A stretch of DNA of 64,000 bases, taken from assembly GCF_013359865.1 (NCBI RefSeq), contig NZ_JABMCE010000086.1, positions 124,001-188,000 on the forward strand, given 5' to 3'. How positions within the stretch are numbered: position 1 is the stretch's first letter; every line of letters starts with the position of its first letter. This DNA comes from Curtobacterium pusillum (GTDB lineage Bacteria > Actinomycetota > Actinomycetes > Actinomycetales > Microbacteriaceae). Under the pieces are notes generated by a model that saw only the letters and a list, made by a program, of their open reading frames with translations, was not told the DNA's origin and did not search any database. Positions 37,259 through 46,036 of the stretch are shown here, in pieces. A program made the position numbers and the translations under genes.

Positions 37259-38898
37259 CCACCCAGACGACCGCGGCGACCACCCCGACCACCCCGACCG
37301 CCCCGGCGACCGCGGCGACCGCCACCGCGACCACGGCCACCCGCGCCGCCGCCGCCGCGTGGCCCACCGTCCCCGACGCGACCGGACCCGCCGCCGAGCA
37401 GGCCGTCCTCGACCGCGTCCCCACGGGCCTCCTGATCGACGGGACCTGGCGGTCGGCGGCCGACGACGCCACGTTCCCCGTCGTCGACCCGGCCACCGGC
37501 GAGACGCTCCTGCGGGTCGCCGATGCAACCCCCGAAGACGGTGTCCGTGCGCTGGCCGCCGCCGACGCAGCACGAGCGGGCTGGGCACGCACGGCACCGC
37601 GGCAGCGCGCCGAGGTCCTGCGCCGTGCGTTCGACCTGCTGCAGGACCGCCGCGAGGACTTCGCGCTCCTCATGACGCTGGAGATGGGCAAGCCCCTCGC
37701 CGAGGCCCGCGGCGAGGTCGCGTACGGCGGCGAGTTCCTCCGCTGGTTCTCCGAGGAGGCCGTGCGCATCGGCGGCTCCTACAGCACGAACCCCGAGGGC
37801 ACCGGCCGCGCGGTCGTCACCCACAAGCCGGTCGGTCCCGCGTTCCTCATCACCCCGTGGAACTTCCCGCTCGCGATGGCGACCCGCAAGATCGCCCCCG
37901 CGCTCGCCGCCGGGTGCACCGTCGTCGTGAAGCCCGCAGAGCTCACCCCGCTCACCACACTGCTGTTCGCCGACCTGCTGCTCGAGGCCGGAGTGCCGGC
38001 GGGGGTCGTCAACGTCGTCCCCACCACGAGCGCAGCAGCCCTCTCCGAGCCCGTGATCGGCGACCCGCGCCTGCGGAAGCTGTCCTTCACGGGGTCGACC
38101 CCGGTCGGTCGGACACTCCTGCGACAGGCCGCCGGCACCGTGCTCCGGACCAGCATGGAACTCGGCGGCAACGCCCCGTTCCTGGTGTTCGAGGACGCGG
38201 ACCTCGAGCTCGCCGTCGAGGGGGCCCTGCTCGCCAAGTTCCGGAACACCGGGCAGGCCTGCACCGCGGCGAACCGGTTCCTCGTGCACGAGGACGTCGC
38301 CGAGGAGTTCGCGCGTCGGATCACCGAACGCGTCGCCGCGATGCCGGTCGGCCGCGGCACCGAGGACGGCATCGCCATCGGCCCGCTCATCGACTCCCGC
38401 GCCGTCGACAAGGCCCACCGCCTCGTCACCGACGCGCTCCACCGTGGTGCGACCCTCCGGACCGGCGGACACCCCGTCGACGGATCGGGCACGTTCTACG
38501 CGCCCACAGTCCTCACCGACGTGCAGCCCGGCAGCGACCTGCTGCGCGACGAGATCTTCGGCCCGGTCCTGGCGATCCGGACCTTCCGCACCGAGGACGA
38601 GGCCGTGACGGCGGCGAACGACACCGAGTACGGTCTCGTCGGCTACGCCTTCACCGAGGACCCGGCCCGCGGACAGCGCCTCATGGAGCGGCTCGAGACG
38701 GGCATGCTGGGACTCAACACCGGCGTCGTGTCGAACGCGTCCGCGCCGTTCGGCGGCGTGAAGCAGTCCGGCCTCGGGCGCGAGGGCGGTGGCGAGGGCA
38801 TCGCCGAGTACCTCGAGACCATGTACACGCTGACCCCGGACCCGTTCCGGGAGCGACGGACGCCCGCCAGCAGGACCAACGAAGGAGCAGCACGATGA
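37255..38898 (+). CDS. gabD: Succinate-semialdehyde dehydrogenase
   Basis: 547 aa aldehyde dehydrogenase oxidising succinate semialdehyde to succinate with NAD(P). Cofactor motif FTGSTPVGRTLL, general-base Glu in MELGGNAPF and nucleophile Cys in NTGQACTAANRF closely follow GabD. The N-terminal 50 residues are a Thr/Ala run (ATTPTTPTAPATAATATATT) not found in typical GabD of about 485 aa; its role is unknown and the true start might be further in, but the ATGA overlap with gabT supports it. Part of gabT-gabD-puo. Confidence 0.88.
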   Translation: MTTQTTAATTPTTPTAPATAATATATTATRAAAAAWPTVPDATGPAAEQAVLDRVPTGLLIDGTWRSAADDATFPVVDPATGETLLRVADATPEDGVRALAAADAARAGWARTAPRQRAEVLRRAFDLLQDRREDFALLMTLEMGKPLAEARGEVAYGGEFLRWFSEEAVRIGGSYSTNPEGTGRAVVTHKPVGPAFLITPWNFPLAMATRKIAPALAAGCTVVVKPAELTPLTTLLFADLLLEAGVPAGVVNVVPTTSAAALSEPVIGDPRLRKLSFTGSTPVGRTLLRQAAGTVLRTSMELGGNAPFLVFEDADLELAVEGALLAKFRNTGQACTAANRFLVHEDVAEEFARRITERVAAMPVGRGTEDGIAIGPLIDSRAVDKAHRLVTDALHRGATLRTGGHPVDGSGTFYAPTVLTDVQPGSDLLRDEIFGPVLAIRTFRTEDEAVTAANDTEYGLVGYAFTEDPARGQRLMERLETGMLGLNTGVVSNASAPFGGVKQSGLGREGGGEGIAEYLETMYTLTPDPFRERRTPASRTNEGAAR

Positions 38899-40262
38899 TC
38901 GAGAGAGACGTCGTCATCATCGGAGCCGGCGTGACCGGCCTGACCGCCGCGAACCGCCTGGTCGCCGAGGGGAAGAGCGTCGCCGTGCTCGAGGCCCGGG
39001 ACCGGGTCGGCGGCCGCACGTGGACGAACGACATCGAGGGCGTCACGCTCGAGATCGGCGGCCAATGGGTCTCCCCGGACCAGACCGCGCTGCTGGAGAC
39101 CCTCGACGAGCTCGGTCTCGAGACGTACGACCGCTACCGCGAGGGATCGAGCGTCTACATCGATGAGCACGGCACCCGCACCGAGTACACCGGTGACATC
39201 TTCCCGCTGCCCGAGGCCAGCGCCGCCGAGATCGAACGCCTCGTCACCGTCGTCGACGAGTACGTCGCGAAGGTCGACCCGGCACGCCCGTGGGAGACAC
39301 CCGGCGCCGCCGCGCTCGACGAGACGTCGTTCCGGGCCTGGCTCCACACGCTCAGCGACGACCGGGTCGCGACCGACAACGTCGAGCTGTTCATCGCGGG
39401 CGCCATGCTGACGAAGCCCGCGCACGCGTTCTCCGCCCTGCAGGCCCTGCTGATGGCCGCGTCCGCCGGGAGCTTCACCAACCTCGTCGACGCGGACTTC
39501 ATCCTCGACAAGCGCGTCGTCGGCGGGATGCAGCAGGTCTCCCAGCGGCTCGCAGCACGCCTGGGCGATGACGTCCACCTCAACGCACCGGTGCGCACCC
39601 TGTGCTGGGACGACGAGGGCGTCGTGGCGCTCGCCGACGGTGGGATCGAGGTGCGCGCCCGGCAGGCGCTCGTGGCCGTCCCGCCGCCCCTCTACTCACG
39701 CATCTCCTACGAGCCGCCGCTGCCGCGCCGTCAGCACCAGCTGCACCAGCACCTGTCGATGGGGTTCGTCATCAAGGTGCACGCCGTCTACGACCGGCCG
39801 TTCTGGCGTGGCGCCGGACTGTCGGGCACCGCGTTCAGCCCGTACGAGCTCGTGCACGAGGCGTACGACAACACGTCGTACGGCGAGGAGCAGGGCACCC
39901 TCGTCGGGTTCGTCTCCGACGTGCACGCCGACGACGCCTTCGCGCTGTCCGCCGAGGAGCGCAAGGCCCGGGTCCTCGCCTCGCTCGCGCACTACTACGG
40001 CGACGAGGCGCTCCGGCCCGTCGTCTACTACGAGAGCGACTGGGGCACCGAGGAGTGGACCCGCGGTGCGTACGCGGCGAGCTTCGACCTCGGCGGCCTC
40101 GTCCGGTACGGCGCCGACCAGCGTGCGGCCGTCGGTCCGATCCGGTTCGCGTCGAGCGACCTGGCCGGGCACGGGTACCAGCACGTGGACGGGGCGGTCC
40201 GGATGGGCCGCGAAGCGGCCGCGGAGATCCTCGCCGCGCTGCCGCAGCCGGCGGTGCAGTAG
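38895..40262 (+). CDS. puo: Putrescine oxidase (flavin amine oxidase)
   Basis: 455 aa; ATG overlaps the gabD stop, with GAAGGAG upstream. FAD-binding VVIIGAGVTGLTAANRL, EARDRVGGRTW and LEIGGQWVSPDQTALLE, then TKPAHAFSALQALLMAASAG and DFILDKRVVGGMQQVS, closely resemble actinobacterial putrescine oxidases (Micrococcus, Rhodococcus). Oxidises putrescine to 4-aminobutanal (which cyclises to pyrroline), ammonia and H2O2. The product needs an aminobutyraldehyde dehydrogenase (probably the 51762 gene) before GabT. Specificity is inferred. Confidence 0.87.
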   Translation: MIERDVVIIGAGVTGLTAANRLVAEGKSVAVLEARDRVGGRTWTNDIEGVTLEIGGQWVSPDQTALLETLDELGLETYDRYREGSSVYIDEHGTRTEYTGDIFPLPEASAAEIERLVTVVDEYVAKVDPARPWETPGAAALDETSFRAWLHTLSDDRVATDNVELFIAGAMLTKPAHAFSALQALLMAASAGSFTNLVDADFILDKRVVGGMQQVSQRLAARLGDDVHLNAPVRTLCWDDEGVVALADGGIEVRARQALVAVPPPLYSRISYEPPLPRRQHQLHQHLSMGFVIKVHAVYDRPFWRGAGLSGTAFSPYELVHEAYDNTSYGEEQGTLVGFVSDVHADDAFALSAEERKARVLASLAHYYGDEALRPVVYYESDWGTEEWTRGAYAASFDLGGLVRYGADQRAAVGPIRFASSDLAGHGYQHVDGAVRMGREAAAEILAALPQPAVQ

Positions 40263-40274
40263 ACCCGCACCCGA

Positions 40275-40322
40275 GACGGACTGGAGGCGCGGTGCAGGCT
40301 GGTGTCGCGCCTCCAGTCCGTC
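40275..40322 (+). terminator. Terminator of gabT-gabD-puo built from the CTGGAGGCGCG repeat
   Basis: A perfect 17-bp stem (40275-40291 with 40306-40322) around a 14-nt loop, 12 bp after the stop codon. The core ACTGGAGGCGCG is the interspersed repeat seen elsewhere in the window. Confidence 0.8.
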
Positions 40323-40372
40323 ATCGGGTCGCCTGTACGAACGTGGCGCTGGCCGCGCGTAGCGTCCCGGCC

Positions 40373-40531
40373 ATGAGCGACACGACTCCCAACGGAAGCA
40401 GTGAGCCGACGGACGACGAGCGGCAGTACACCGAGGACCTCCCGGATGGGTCGCCGTCCGGGAACGCCACGGAGGACCCGGCCCAGGACAGCGACCACGA
40501 CTCCGGCGGTGAGCCGGCCGACCCGCAGTAG
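40373..40531 (+). CDS. Small acidic hydrophilic protein, unknown
   Basis: 52 aa, beginning MSDTTPNGSSEPTDDERQYT, almost wholly Asp/Glu/Ser/Pro/Gly with no hydrophobic segment, so intrinsically disordered. TAGCGT seven bases before the ATG and absence of a Shine-Dalgarno sequence suggest a leaderless promoter. Similar short acidic proteins are common in Microbacteriaceae annotations; function unknown. Confidence 0.55.
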   Translation: MSDTTPNGSSEPTDDERQYTEDLPDGSPSGNATEDPAQDSDHDSGGEPADPQ

Positions 40532-40591
40532 CGGAGGGGCCGCTTCTCGGCCTAGCGGGCGGAGCGGTTCCTCGAACTCCTCAGACGATTC

Positions 40592-40807
40592 GTGTCTCAA
40601 CAGCTATGGCAGGACTTGTTCGGCTTGCTTGTGCTCGGCGCCGGTGTGCTCGCGGGTCTGGGTCTGATCAGTTCAGGTGCGCGAGCACGAGGGCAGGTGC
40701 GGAATCAGAACCACCGCAGTACGCGCACCGAGATGGTTCTCATCTCCCTCGGGGTTCTGCTCATGATCGCGGCCTTCGTGATTGCCGGAAACAAGGCGTT
40801 CGTCTGA
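40592..40807 (+). CDS. Small two-span membrane protein, unknown
   Basis: 71 aa from a GTG. Two hydrophobic segments (about 9-26, LFGLLVLGAGVLAGLGLI, and 47-65, EMVLISLGVLLMIAAFVIAG) flank a basic loop (RARGQVRNQNHRSTR). Codon use is less GC-biased than neighbours and no ribosome-binding site is evident, so it might be foreign or spurious. Ends 20 bp before a bidirectional terminator. Confidence 0.5.
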   Translation: MSQQLWQDLFGLLVLGAGVLAGLGLISSGARARGQVRNQNHRSTRTEMVLISLGVLLMIAAFVIAGNKAFV

Positions 40808-40827
40808 GAAGGCACGCCTCGCAGATG

Positions 40828-40848
40828 CTGGATCGCGGTGCGATCCAG
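40828..40848. terminator. Bidirectional hairpin between convergent genes
   Basis: CTGGATCGC, loop GGT, GCGATCCAG; 9-bp perfect stem 10 bp beyond the stop of the leftward aldehyde dehydrogenase and 20 bp beyond the small membrane protein. Confidence 0.7.
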
Positions 40849-40858
40849 GGATCCGCGG

Positions 40859-42232
40859 TCAGGCGCCGATGCGGATCAGCTTCTTGTTGACGAACTCGTC
40901 GGCGCCGAGCGGGCCGAGCTCGCGACCGAAGCCGCTCGCCTTCACGCCGCCGAAGGGCAGCTCGGGGCTGTCGGCACCGACGATGTTCACGTAGACCATG
41001 CCGGCCTCGATGCGGTCCGCGACCCGGAGTGCCTGCTCGGCGTCGGTGGTGAAGAGGTACGAGCCGAGGCCGTACGGGGTGTCGTTCGCGAGCTCGATCG
41101 CGGCGTCTTCGTCCTCGACGCGGTACACGGCGGCGACCGGGCCGAAGAACTCGTCGCGGTAGGCGTCGTTCTCGGGCGTGACGTCGGTCAGGACGGTCGG
41201 CGTGAAGGCGTTGCCCTCGCGCTCGCCACCGGTGACGACGGTCGCGCCCTGCGCGGTCGCGGCCGCGAGCTGCTCCTGCAGCCGGTCGGCGGCCGCCGGC
41301 GACGACAGCGGACCGAGTTCGGCACCCGGGGTGGTCGGGTCGGTCGGGGAGACCGCCGACATCCCGGCGGTGAACTTCGCAAGGAAGTCGTCGTACAGGT
41401 GGTCGGCGACGAGGAAGCGCTTCGCAGCGTTGCAGACCTGCCCGTTGCCCTCGAGGCGGGTCGCGACGGCGGATTCGACCACGGCGTCGAGGTCGTCCGT
41501 GGACAGCAGGATGAAGGGGTCGGAGCCACCGAGCTCGAGGACGACCTTCGTCAGGTTCCGACCGGCCACTTCGGCGACGGCGGCACCGGCGCGCGCCGAA
41601 CCGGTGAGGGAGACGCCCTGGACGCGCGGGTCGGCGATGACGTCAGCGGCCTGGTCGTTGGTCGCGAAGACGTTCGTGTACGCGCCCTCGGGGAAGCCGG
41701 CGTCGTGGAAGACCGCCTCGATCGCGAGCGCCGACTCGGGGCACTGCGGAGCGTGCTTGAGCAGGACGGTGTTGCCGATGAGCAGGTTCGGGCCGGCGAA
41801 CCGGGCGATCTGGTACGCGGGGAAGTTCCACGGCATGATGCCGAGCAGCACCCCCACCGAGGACTTCCGGATGAAGGCGCTGCCCTCGCTGCCCTCGGCC
41901 AGGGTGATCGGCTGGTCGGCGAGGAACTCCTCGGCGTGGTCGGCGTAGTAGTCGTAGATGTCGGCGCAGAAGTCGACCTCGCCGACGGCCTGGTCGATCG
42001 GCTTCGCCATCTCGCGGACGATCGTCGCGGCGAGGTCGTCCCGCCGCTCCCGGTACAGCTCGGCCACGCGGTGCAGGAGCGCGGCGCGGTCGGCGACGGT
42101 GCTGGTGCGCGACCACTCGGCGTGCGTGCGGTCGGCGCGGGCGATCACGGCGCGGAGCTCGTCGTCGGTGATCGTCGGGAACGTGCGGAGCACCTCACCC
42201 GTGGTCGGGTCGGTGACGGCGTAGTCGGTCAT
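40859..42232 (-). CDS. gabD: Succinate-semialdehyde dehydrogenase, GabD1-type
   Basis: 457 aa aldehyde dehydrogenase of the short GabD1 class. LELGGSDPFILL carries the general-base Glu and GNGQVCNAAKRFLV the nucleophile Cys; the substrate-side IMPWNFPAYQIARFAGPNLL is typical. It shares the reaction of the gabD at 37.3 kb but belongs to a different subfamily, so the two may differ in cofactor or substrate. Follows the APC permease by 9 bp, forming a permease-dehydrogenase operon likely controlled by the TGTACA operator upstream of the permease. Confidence 0.85.
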   Translation of the reverse strand: MTDYAVTDPTTGEVLRTFPTITDDELRAVIARADRTHAEWSRTSTVADRAALLHRVAELYRERRDDLAATIVREMAKPIDQAVGEVDFCADIYDYYADHAEEFLADQPITLAEGSEGSAFIRKSSVGVLLGIMPWNFPAYQIARFAGPNLLIGNTVLLKHAPQCPESALAIEAVFHDAGFPEGAYTNVFATNDQAADVIADPRVQGVSLTGSARAGAAVAEVAGRNLTKVVLELGGSDPFILLSTDDLDAVVESAVATRLEGNGQVCNAAKRFLVADHLYDDFLAKFTAGMSAVSPTDPTTPGAELGPLSSPAAADRLQEQLAAATAQGATVVTGGEREGNAFTPTVLTDVTPENDAYRDEFFGPVAAVYRVEDEDAAIELANDTPYGLGSYLFTTDAEQALRVADRIEAGMVYVNIVGADSPELPFGGVKASGFGRELGPLGADEFVNKKLIRIGA

Positions 42233-42241
42233 GCGGTCCTC

Positions 42242-43654
42242 TCAAACCTGGTCGGTGAGCTGCTTGTTCACACCCGTCACGGGCTGGTTCTCGTCGAAGC
42301 CCTTCGGTTGGATCCGGAACCCCTTCGTGATGACGAGCAGGTACACGAACCCGATCGCGGCCCAGACCCCGCCGGCGATGAGGGCGTCGGCGTGCAGCTG
42401 TGACCAGAGAACACCCGTGAGGAGCATCGCGACGCCGGGCAGCACGATGAAGGTGAAGCGGTCGCGAGCGGTGTGCCGGCGGCCCTCGCGCCAGGCGAAG
42501 TGCACGATGACCGTCAGGTTGACGAACGTGAACGCGATGAGGGCGCCGAAGTTGATGTACGACGAGATCGTGTCGAGCGAGAACGTCATCGCGAGGAGCG
42601 TGACGGCCCCGACGATGATGACGTTCGGGATGGGCGTGCGGGTACGGGGGCTGACGTAGCCGAACACCTTCTTCGGGAGGACGTTGTTCCGGCCCATCAC
42701 GAGCAGCATGCGGGCGACGCTCGCGTGCGACGCGAGCCCCGAGGCCAGAGCGGCGACGAACCCGGCGGCGACGAGGATCGCCTGGAACACCCTGCCGCCG
42801 ACGAGCAGGCCGATCTGCGGCAGCGGGTCGTCGGTGAACTCGCCGAACGGGCCGTTCGTCGGGAAGCGCAGCTGCGCGAAGTACGCGGAGACCAGGAAGA
42901 TGAGTCCGCCGATGAGGACCGTCAGCAGGATCGCCTTCGGCATGATCCGGACGGACTTCGCCTCCTCCGTGTACATCGTCACGGCGTCGAAGCCGATGAA
43001 CGAGAAGCAGACGACGGTCGCACCGGTCAGCAGCGCCGACATCGTCACCCCGTCGTGCACGAACGGTTCCGTGCTGACGACGGTTCCCGCCCCGGCTCCG
43101 CGGACGAGCTCGATGACGGCGAAGACCACGAACGCGATCATCGCGAGGATCGCGCCGATGAGCAGCACCATGTTGAGGTTCGAGGTGCCGCGCATCGACA
43201 GGCAGATCACGGTCGTGACGAACAGCGTGTAGACGACGACGGTCACCCACGCCGGCAGGGACGGGAAGACCTGCTCGAGGTACAGCCGGATGATGAGCGC
43301 GTTCACCATCGGCAGCAGCAGGTAGTCGAGGAGCGAGGCCCACCCGACCATGAAGCCGGCGTTCGGGTGGATCGACTCCCGCACGTACGTGTACGCGGAA
43401 CCGGCCGCCGGGTAGACGCGGACCATCTTCCCGTAGCTCACGGCCGTGAGGAGCATGATCACGAGCGCGATCACGTAGGCGCTGGGGACGGCGCCGTTCG
43501 TCTCGCCGGAGACGATGCCGAAGGTGTCGAAGACGACGGTCGGGGTCATGTACCCGAGCCCGAGGCCGACGATCGCCCAGAGCCCGAGGCTCCGCTTCAG
43601 TGAACCGCCGCGCGCCGGGGCGACCGGGGCGGTGACCGCGATGGGTGATGCCAT
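42242..43654 (-). CDS. APC-family amino acid or polyamine permease
   Basis: 470 aa from the ATG at 43654 with AGGGAAG upstream; 12 hydrophobic segments. APC signatures: FGIVSGETNGAVPSAYVIAL in helix 1-2, YGKMVRVYPAAGSAYTYVRE in helix 3 and FSFIGFDAVTMYTEEAK in helix 6. Most similar in style to GABA/putrescine importers of the PuuP class. Substrate is inferred from its partner semialdehyde dehydrogenase and surrounding polyamine genes. Confidence 0.85.
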   Translation of the reverse strand: MASPIAVTAPVAPARGGSLKRSLGLWAIVGLGLGYMTPTVVFDTFGIVSGETNGAVPSAYVIALVIMLLTAVSYGKMVRVYPAAGSAYTYVRESIHPNAGFMVGWASLLDYLLLPMVNALIIRLYLEQVFPSLPAWVTVVVYTLFVTTVICLSMRGTSNLNMVLLIGAILAMIAFVVFAVIELVRGAGAGTVVSTEPFVHDGVTMSALLTGATVVCFSFIGFDAVTMYTEEAKSVRIMPKAILLTVLIGGLIFLVSAYFAQLRFPTNGPFGEFTDDPLPQIGLLVGGRVFQAILVAAGFVAALASGLASHASVARMLLVMGRNNVLPKKVFGYVSPRTRTPIPNVIIVGAVTLLAMTFSLDTISSYINFGALIAFTFVNLTVIVHFAWREGRRHTARDRFTFIVLPGVAMLLTGVLWSQLHADALIAGGVWAAIGFVYLLVITKGFRIQPKGFDENQPVTGVNKQLTDQV

Positions 43655-43749
43655 GTGCGTTGTCTTCCCTGTGGTTCGGGGCCGGGCTTCGTCGCCCGGT
43701 CCGGTTCGGAGCACCATATCCGCGTGCGTCGGGGGAGCGGACCGGACGC

Positions 43750-43781
43750 GGTGTACAGGGGATCAGGACGTGCTGTACACC
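43750..43781 (-). promoter_or_regulatory. Candidate PucR-type operator upstream of the permease
   Basis: GGTGTACAG (43750-43758) and CTGTACACC (43773-43781) are perfect inverted 9-mers separated by 14 bp, about 96 bp upstream of the permease start. The TGTACAC half site is shared with the pucR-gabT gap. Confidence 0.6.
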
Positions 43782-43799
43782 GCGTCAGGTGCGGAGTCG

Positions 43800-44822
43800 C
43801 TACCGCCCGGCGGCCGGCTGCTGCTGGGTGATGCAGTGCAGGCCGCCGCCGCGGGCGAACACCTCGCGCGCGTCGACCGTGCGTACCTCGCGCCCCGGGT
43901 ACGCGTCCGCCAGGATCCCGCGAGCACGGTCGTCCGCCTCCGGCTCACCGAACCCGCAGGCGATGACCGCTCCGTTCACCACGACGTGGTTCACGTAGTT
44001 CCAGTCCACCGGGCCGCCGTCGTCCGTCAGCGTCGCCGGTGCCGGGAGCTCCACGATCGTCGCGTCGGTCGCCGCTTCGAGGGCCCGCCGGATGATCGGC
44101 ATGACGAGGTGGTCCGGGTGCCCCGGGTCCGGCTGCGCGTGCAGCAGGATGGTGTCCGTTCCGGCTCCGGCGAAGGTGGCGACCATGTCGACGTGCCCGC
44201 GGGTGCCGAGGCCGTCGTAGTCCCGGGTCAGGCCGCGGGGCAGCCAGATCACGTCGGTGGCGCCGATCGTCCGTGCGAGTTCATCCTCGACGCGAGCGCG
44301 GTCGGCGTACGGGTTGCGCCGGGGGTCGAGCTGCACCGTCTCGGTGACCAGTACCGTGCCGGTGCCGTCGACGTGGATGGCCCCGCCCTCGTTGACGAGG
44401 AGTGACGGGATGCGCTGGACGCCCGCGGCGCTCGCCACGGTCGCTGCCACGTCCGCGTCGCGGGTCCAGGTCGACCACGAGTTCGCGCCCCAGCCGTTGA
44501 AGATCCAGTCGACCGCGCCGCGCGCACCGGATTCGTCGTCCACGACGAAGGTCGGGCCGATGTCGCGCATCCAGAAGTCGTCCAGCGGGGCCTCGAGCAC
44601 GTCGACGGCGCCGGAGAGCAGTCGGTCCGCGTCGGCGCGTGCGACCGGGTCCACCACGACCGTCACCGGCTGGTACTCGCTGATCGTGTTGGCTGTCGTC
44701 GCCCACGCCGTGCGCGCGGCCTCGGCGCTCGCCGGGTCGTCACCGAGGGTGGCGCCGGGCCGTGGGAACGCCATCCACGTCCGTTCCTGCGGCGCCGTCT
44801 CCGCCGGCATCCGCCAGGTCAC
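43800..44822 (-). CDS. aguA: Agmatine deiminase
   Basis: 340 aa from a GTG overlapping the stop of the amidase gene (GTGA); an ATG four codons in (44810) is an alternative. Hydrolyses agmatine to N-carbamoylputrescine and ammonia. Family motifs: RTWMAFPRPG, DDFWMRDIGPTFV, NEGGAIHVDG and the catalytic Cys330 in GGGLHCITQQQP. The histidine in TRGHVDMVATF completes the catalytic set. The substrate pairs exactly with its upstream neighbour. Confidence 0.88.
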   Translation of the reverse strand: MTWRMPAETAPQERTWMAFPRPGATLGDDPASAEAARTAWATTANTISEYQPVTVVVDPVARADADRLLSGAVDVLEAPLDDFWMRDIGPTFVVDDESGARGAVDWIFNGWGANSWSTWTRDADVAATVASAAGVQRIPSLLVNEGGAIHVDGTGTVLVTETVQLDPRRNPYADRARVEDELARTIGATDVIWLPRGLTRDYDGLGTRGHVDMVATFAGAGTDTILLHAQPDPGHPDHLVMPIIRRALEAATDATIVELPAPATLTDDGGPVDWNYVNHVVVNGAVIACGFGEPEADDRARGILADAYPGREVRTVDAREVFARGGGLHCITQQQPAAGR

Positions 44823-45889
44823 GAGTGCGCCGCCACAGCGTCGCACGCAGCGTTCGCGGCTGCGTCGGTCGGCCGTCCTTCGGCCGGTACGTTCGCGATG
44901 GAGGCGCGGATCGCCTCACGCGCGCCGTAGCCGTCGCGGACGGGGTCGACGTCCCGCACCAGGCCGCCGTACAGGTCGGGTCGCCGGGTGAGGTAGAAGG
45001 GGAAGAGCCGGAGCCACTCCACGCGGGCGTCGAGGTCGAGGTCCGCGACGAGCACCGTGTCCGCGTCGCGTGGGGCCTCGACGAGCACCCGACCGAACGG
45101 GTCCGAGATGAACGACGAGCCGTAGAACGTGATGTCGCCCTCGTTCCCCCAGCGGTTCGGCACGACCATGAACTGGCCCGCCGTGATGCCGTTCGCCACG
45201 ATCACCTGCCGCCAGATCCCAGCGGTGTCGAAGTCCGGGAAGGTCGGCTCCGATCCGATCGCGGTCGGGTACGCGAGGACGTCCGAGCCGGCGATCCCGT
45301 ACGAGCGGGCGACCTCGGGGAACCATTCGTCCCAGCAGGTCGGCAGGCCCACGCGCGCTCCGAGCCCGGCTGGCTCGTACACGGGGAAGGCGTCGTCGTC
45401 GTTGCCCGGGCGGAAGTAGGTGTCCTCGTAGTACCCGGCGCTGATCGGGATGTGGGTCTTGCGGGTCCGACCGACCAGGGTGCCGTCGGGGCCGACGAGC
45501 ACCGCGGTGTTGTAGCCGCGCGGGTCCTCCGGCCGGTCGTCCTCGGCGGGACGCTCGTACAGCGAGGCGTGCACGAACACACCGTGCCGTCGGGCCTGCT
45601 CGCGCGCGAAGGTGATCGTCGGCCCGTCCTCGAGTGACTCCGCGTGCTCCTTCGGGACGTCGCCCGCCGGTGTGTCGCCGGGGTAGCGCGACAGCGTGAG
45701 CTCCTGCAGGAACACCGCGGTGGCGCCGTTCGCCGCGGCGGTGGCGATGCCGTCGGCGAGCCGGCTCTCGTGCGCGGCGGAGTCCTCGAGCCACCGGGCC
45801 TGCACGAGGGCGACCCGGACGGTGCGGCGGGGCACGCCGGTGTCTTCGTGGAGCGGTGACGGTTGCGGCGTGCCGATGATGACGTCCAT
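44819..45889 (-). CDS. aguB: N-carbamoylputrescine amidase (nitrilase family)
   Basis: 356 aa from the ATG at 45889. The nitrilase triad is Glu63 (VFLQELTLSRYPG), Lys144 (GRTRKTHIP) and Cys185 (LPTCWDEWFPEVARSYG); AYPTAIGSEPTF is characteristic of carbamoylputrescine amidases. It converts N-carbamoylputrescine to putrescine, CO2 and ammonia. About 20 residues precede the conserved core, so a start further downstream is possible, as is the in-frame ATG at 45907. Operon with agmatine deiminase; a palindrome covers the promoter side of the start. Confidence 0.87.
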   Translation of the reverse strand: MDVIIGTPQPSPLHEDTGVPRRTVRVALVQARWLEDSAAHESRLADGIATAAANGATAVFLQELTLSRYPGDTPAGDVPKEHAESLEDGPTITFAREQARRHGVFVHASLYERPAEDDRPEDPRGYNTAVLVGPDGTLVGRTRKTHIPISAGYYEDTYFRPGNDDDAFPVYEPAGLGARVGLPTCWDEWFPEVARSYGIAGSDVLAYPTAIGSEPTFPDFDTAGIWRQVIVANGITAGQFMVVPNRWGNEGDITFYGSSFISDPFGRVLVEAPRDADTVLVADLDLDARVEWLRLFPFYLTRRPDLYGGLVRDVDPVRDGYGAREAIRASIANVPAEGRPTDAAANAACDAVAAHS

Positions 45890-45897
45890 GTCGCCAT

Positions 45898-45917
45898 TGT
45901 TGATCATGCGATCAACA
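45898..45917 (-). promoter_or_regulatory. Palindromic operator at the aguB start
   Basis: TGTTGATC-ATGC-GATCAACA, 8-bp perfect arms, ends 9 bp upstream of the chosen aguB ATG. CATACT on the minus strand (45951-45956) is a candidate -10, placing the palindrome in the leader where a bound repressor would block transcription. The form resembles GntR-type sites; no such regulator is adjacent. Confidence 0.55.
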
Positions 45918-46002
45918 CGCACAACCCCCTCTGGGAGTACCCCGCATATCAGTATGCTGGTCCCGGGCCTCGTCACCGCCGGGACGTCGCCCGGGCAAAG
46001 TT

Positions 46003-46036
46003 GAAGCCCACCACTGGGCAAACAGTGATGGGCTTC
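46003..46036. other. Strong orphan hairpin upstream of aguB
   Basis: GAAGCCCACCACTG (46003-46016), loop GGCAAA, CAGTGATGGGCTTC (46023-46036): 13 of 14 bases pair. No gene ends beside it on either strand, apart from the leftward 46359-47012 gene 320 bp away, which has its own terminator. It could end an unseen small RNA. Confidence 0.6.
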
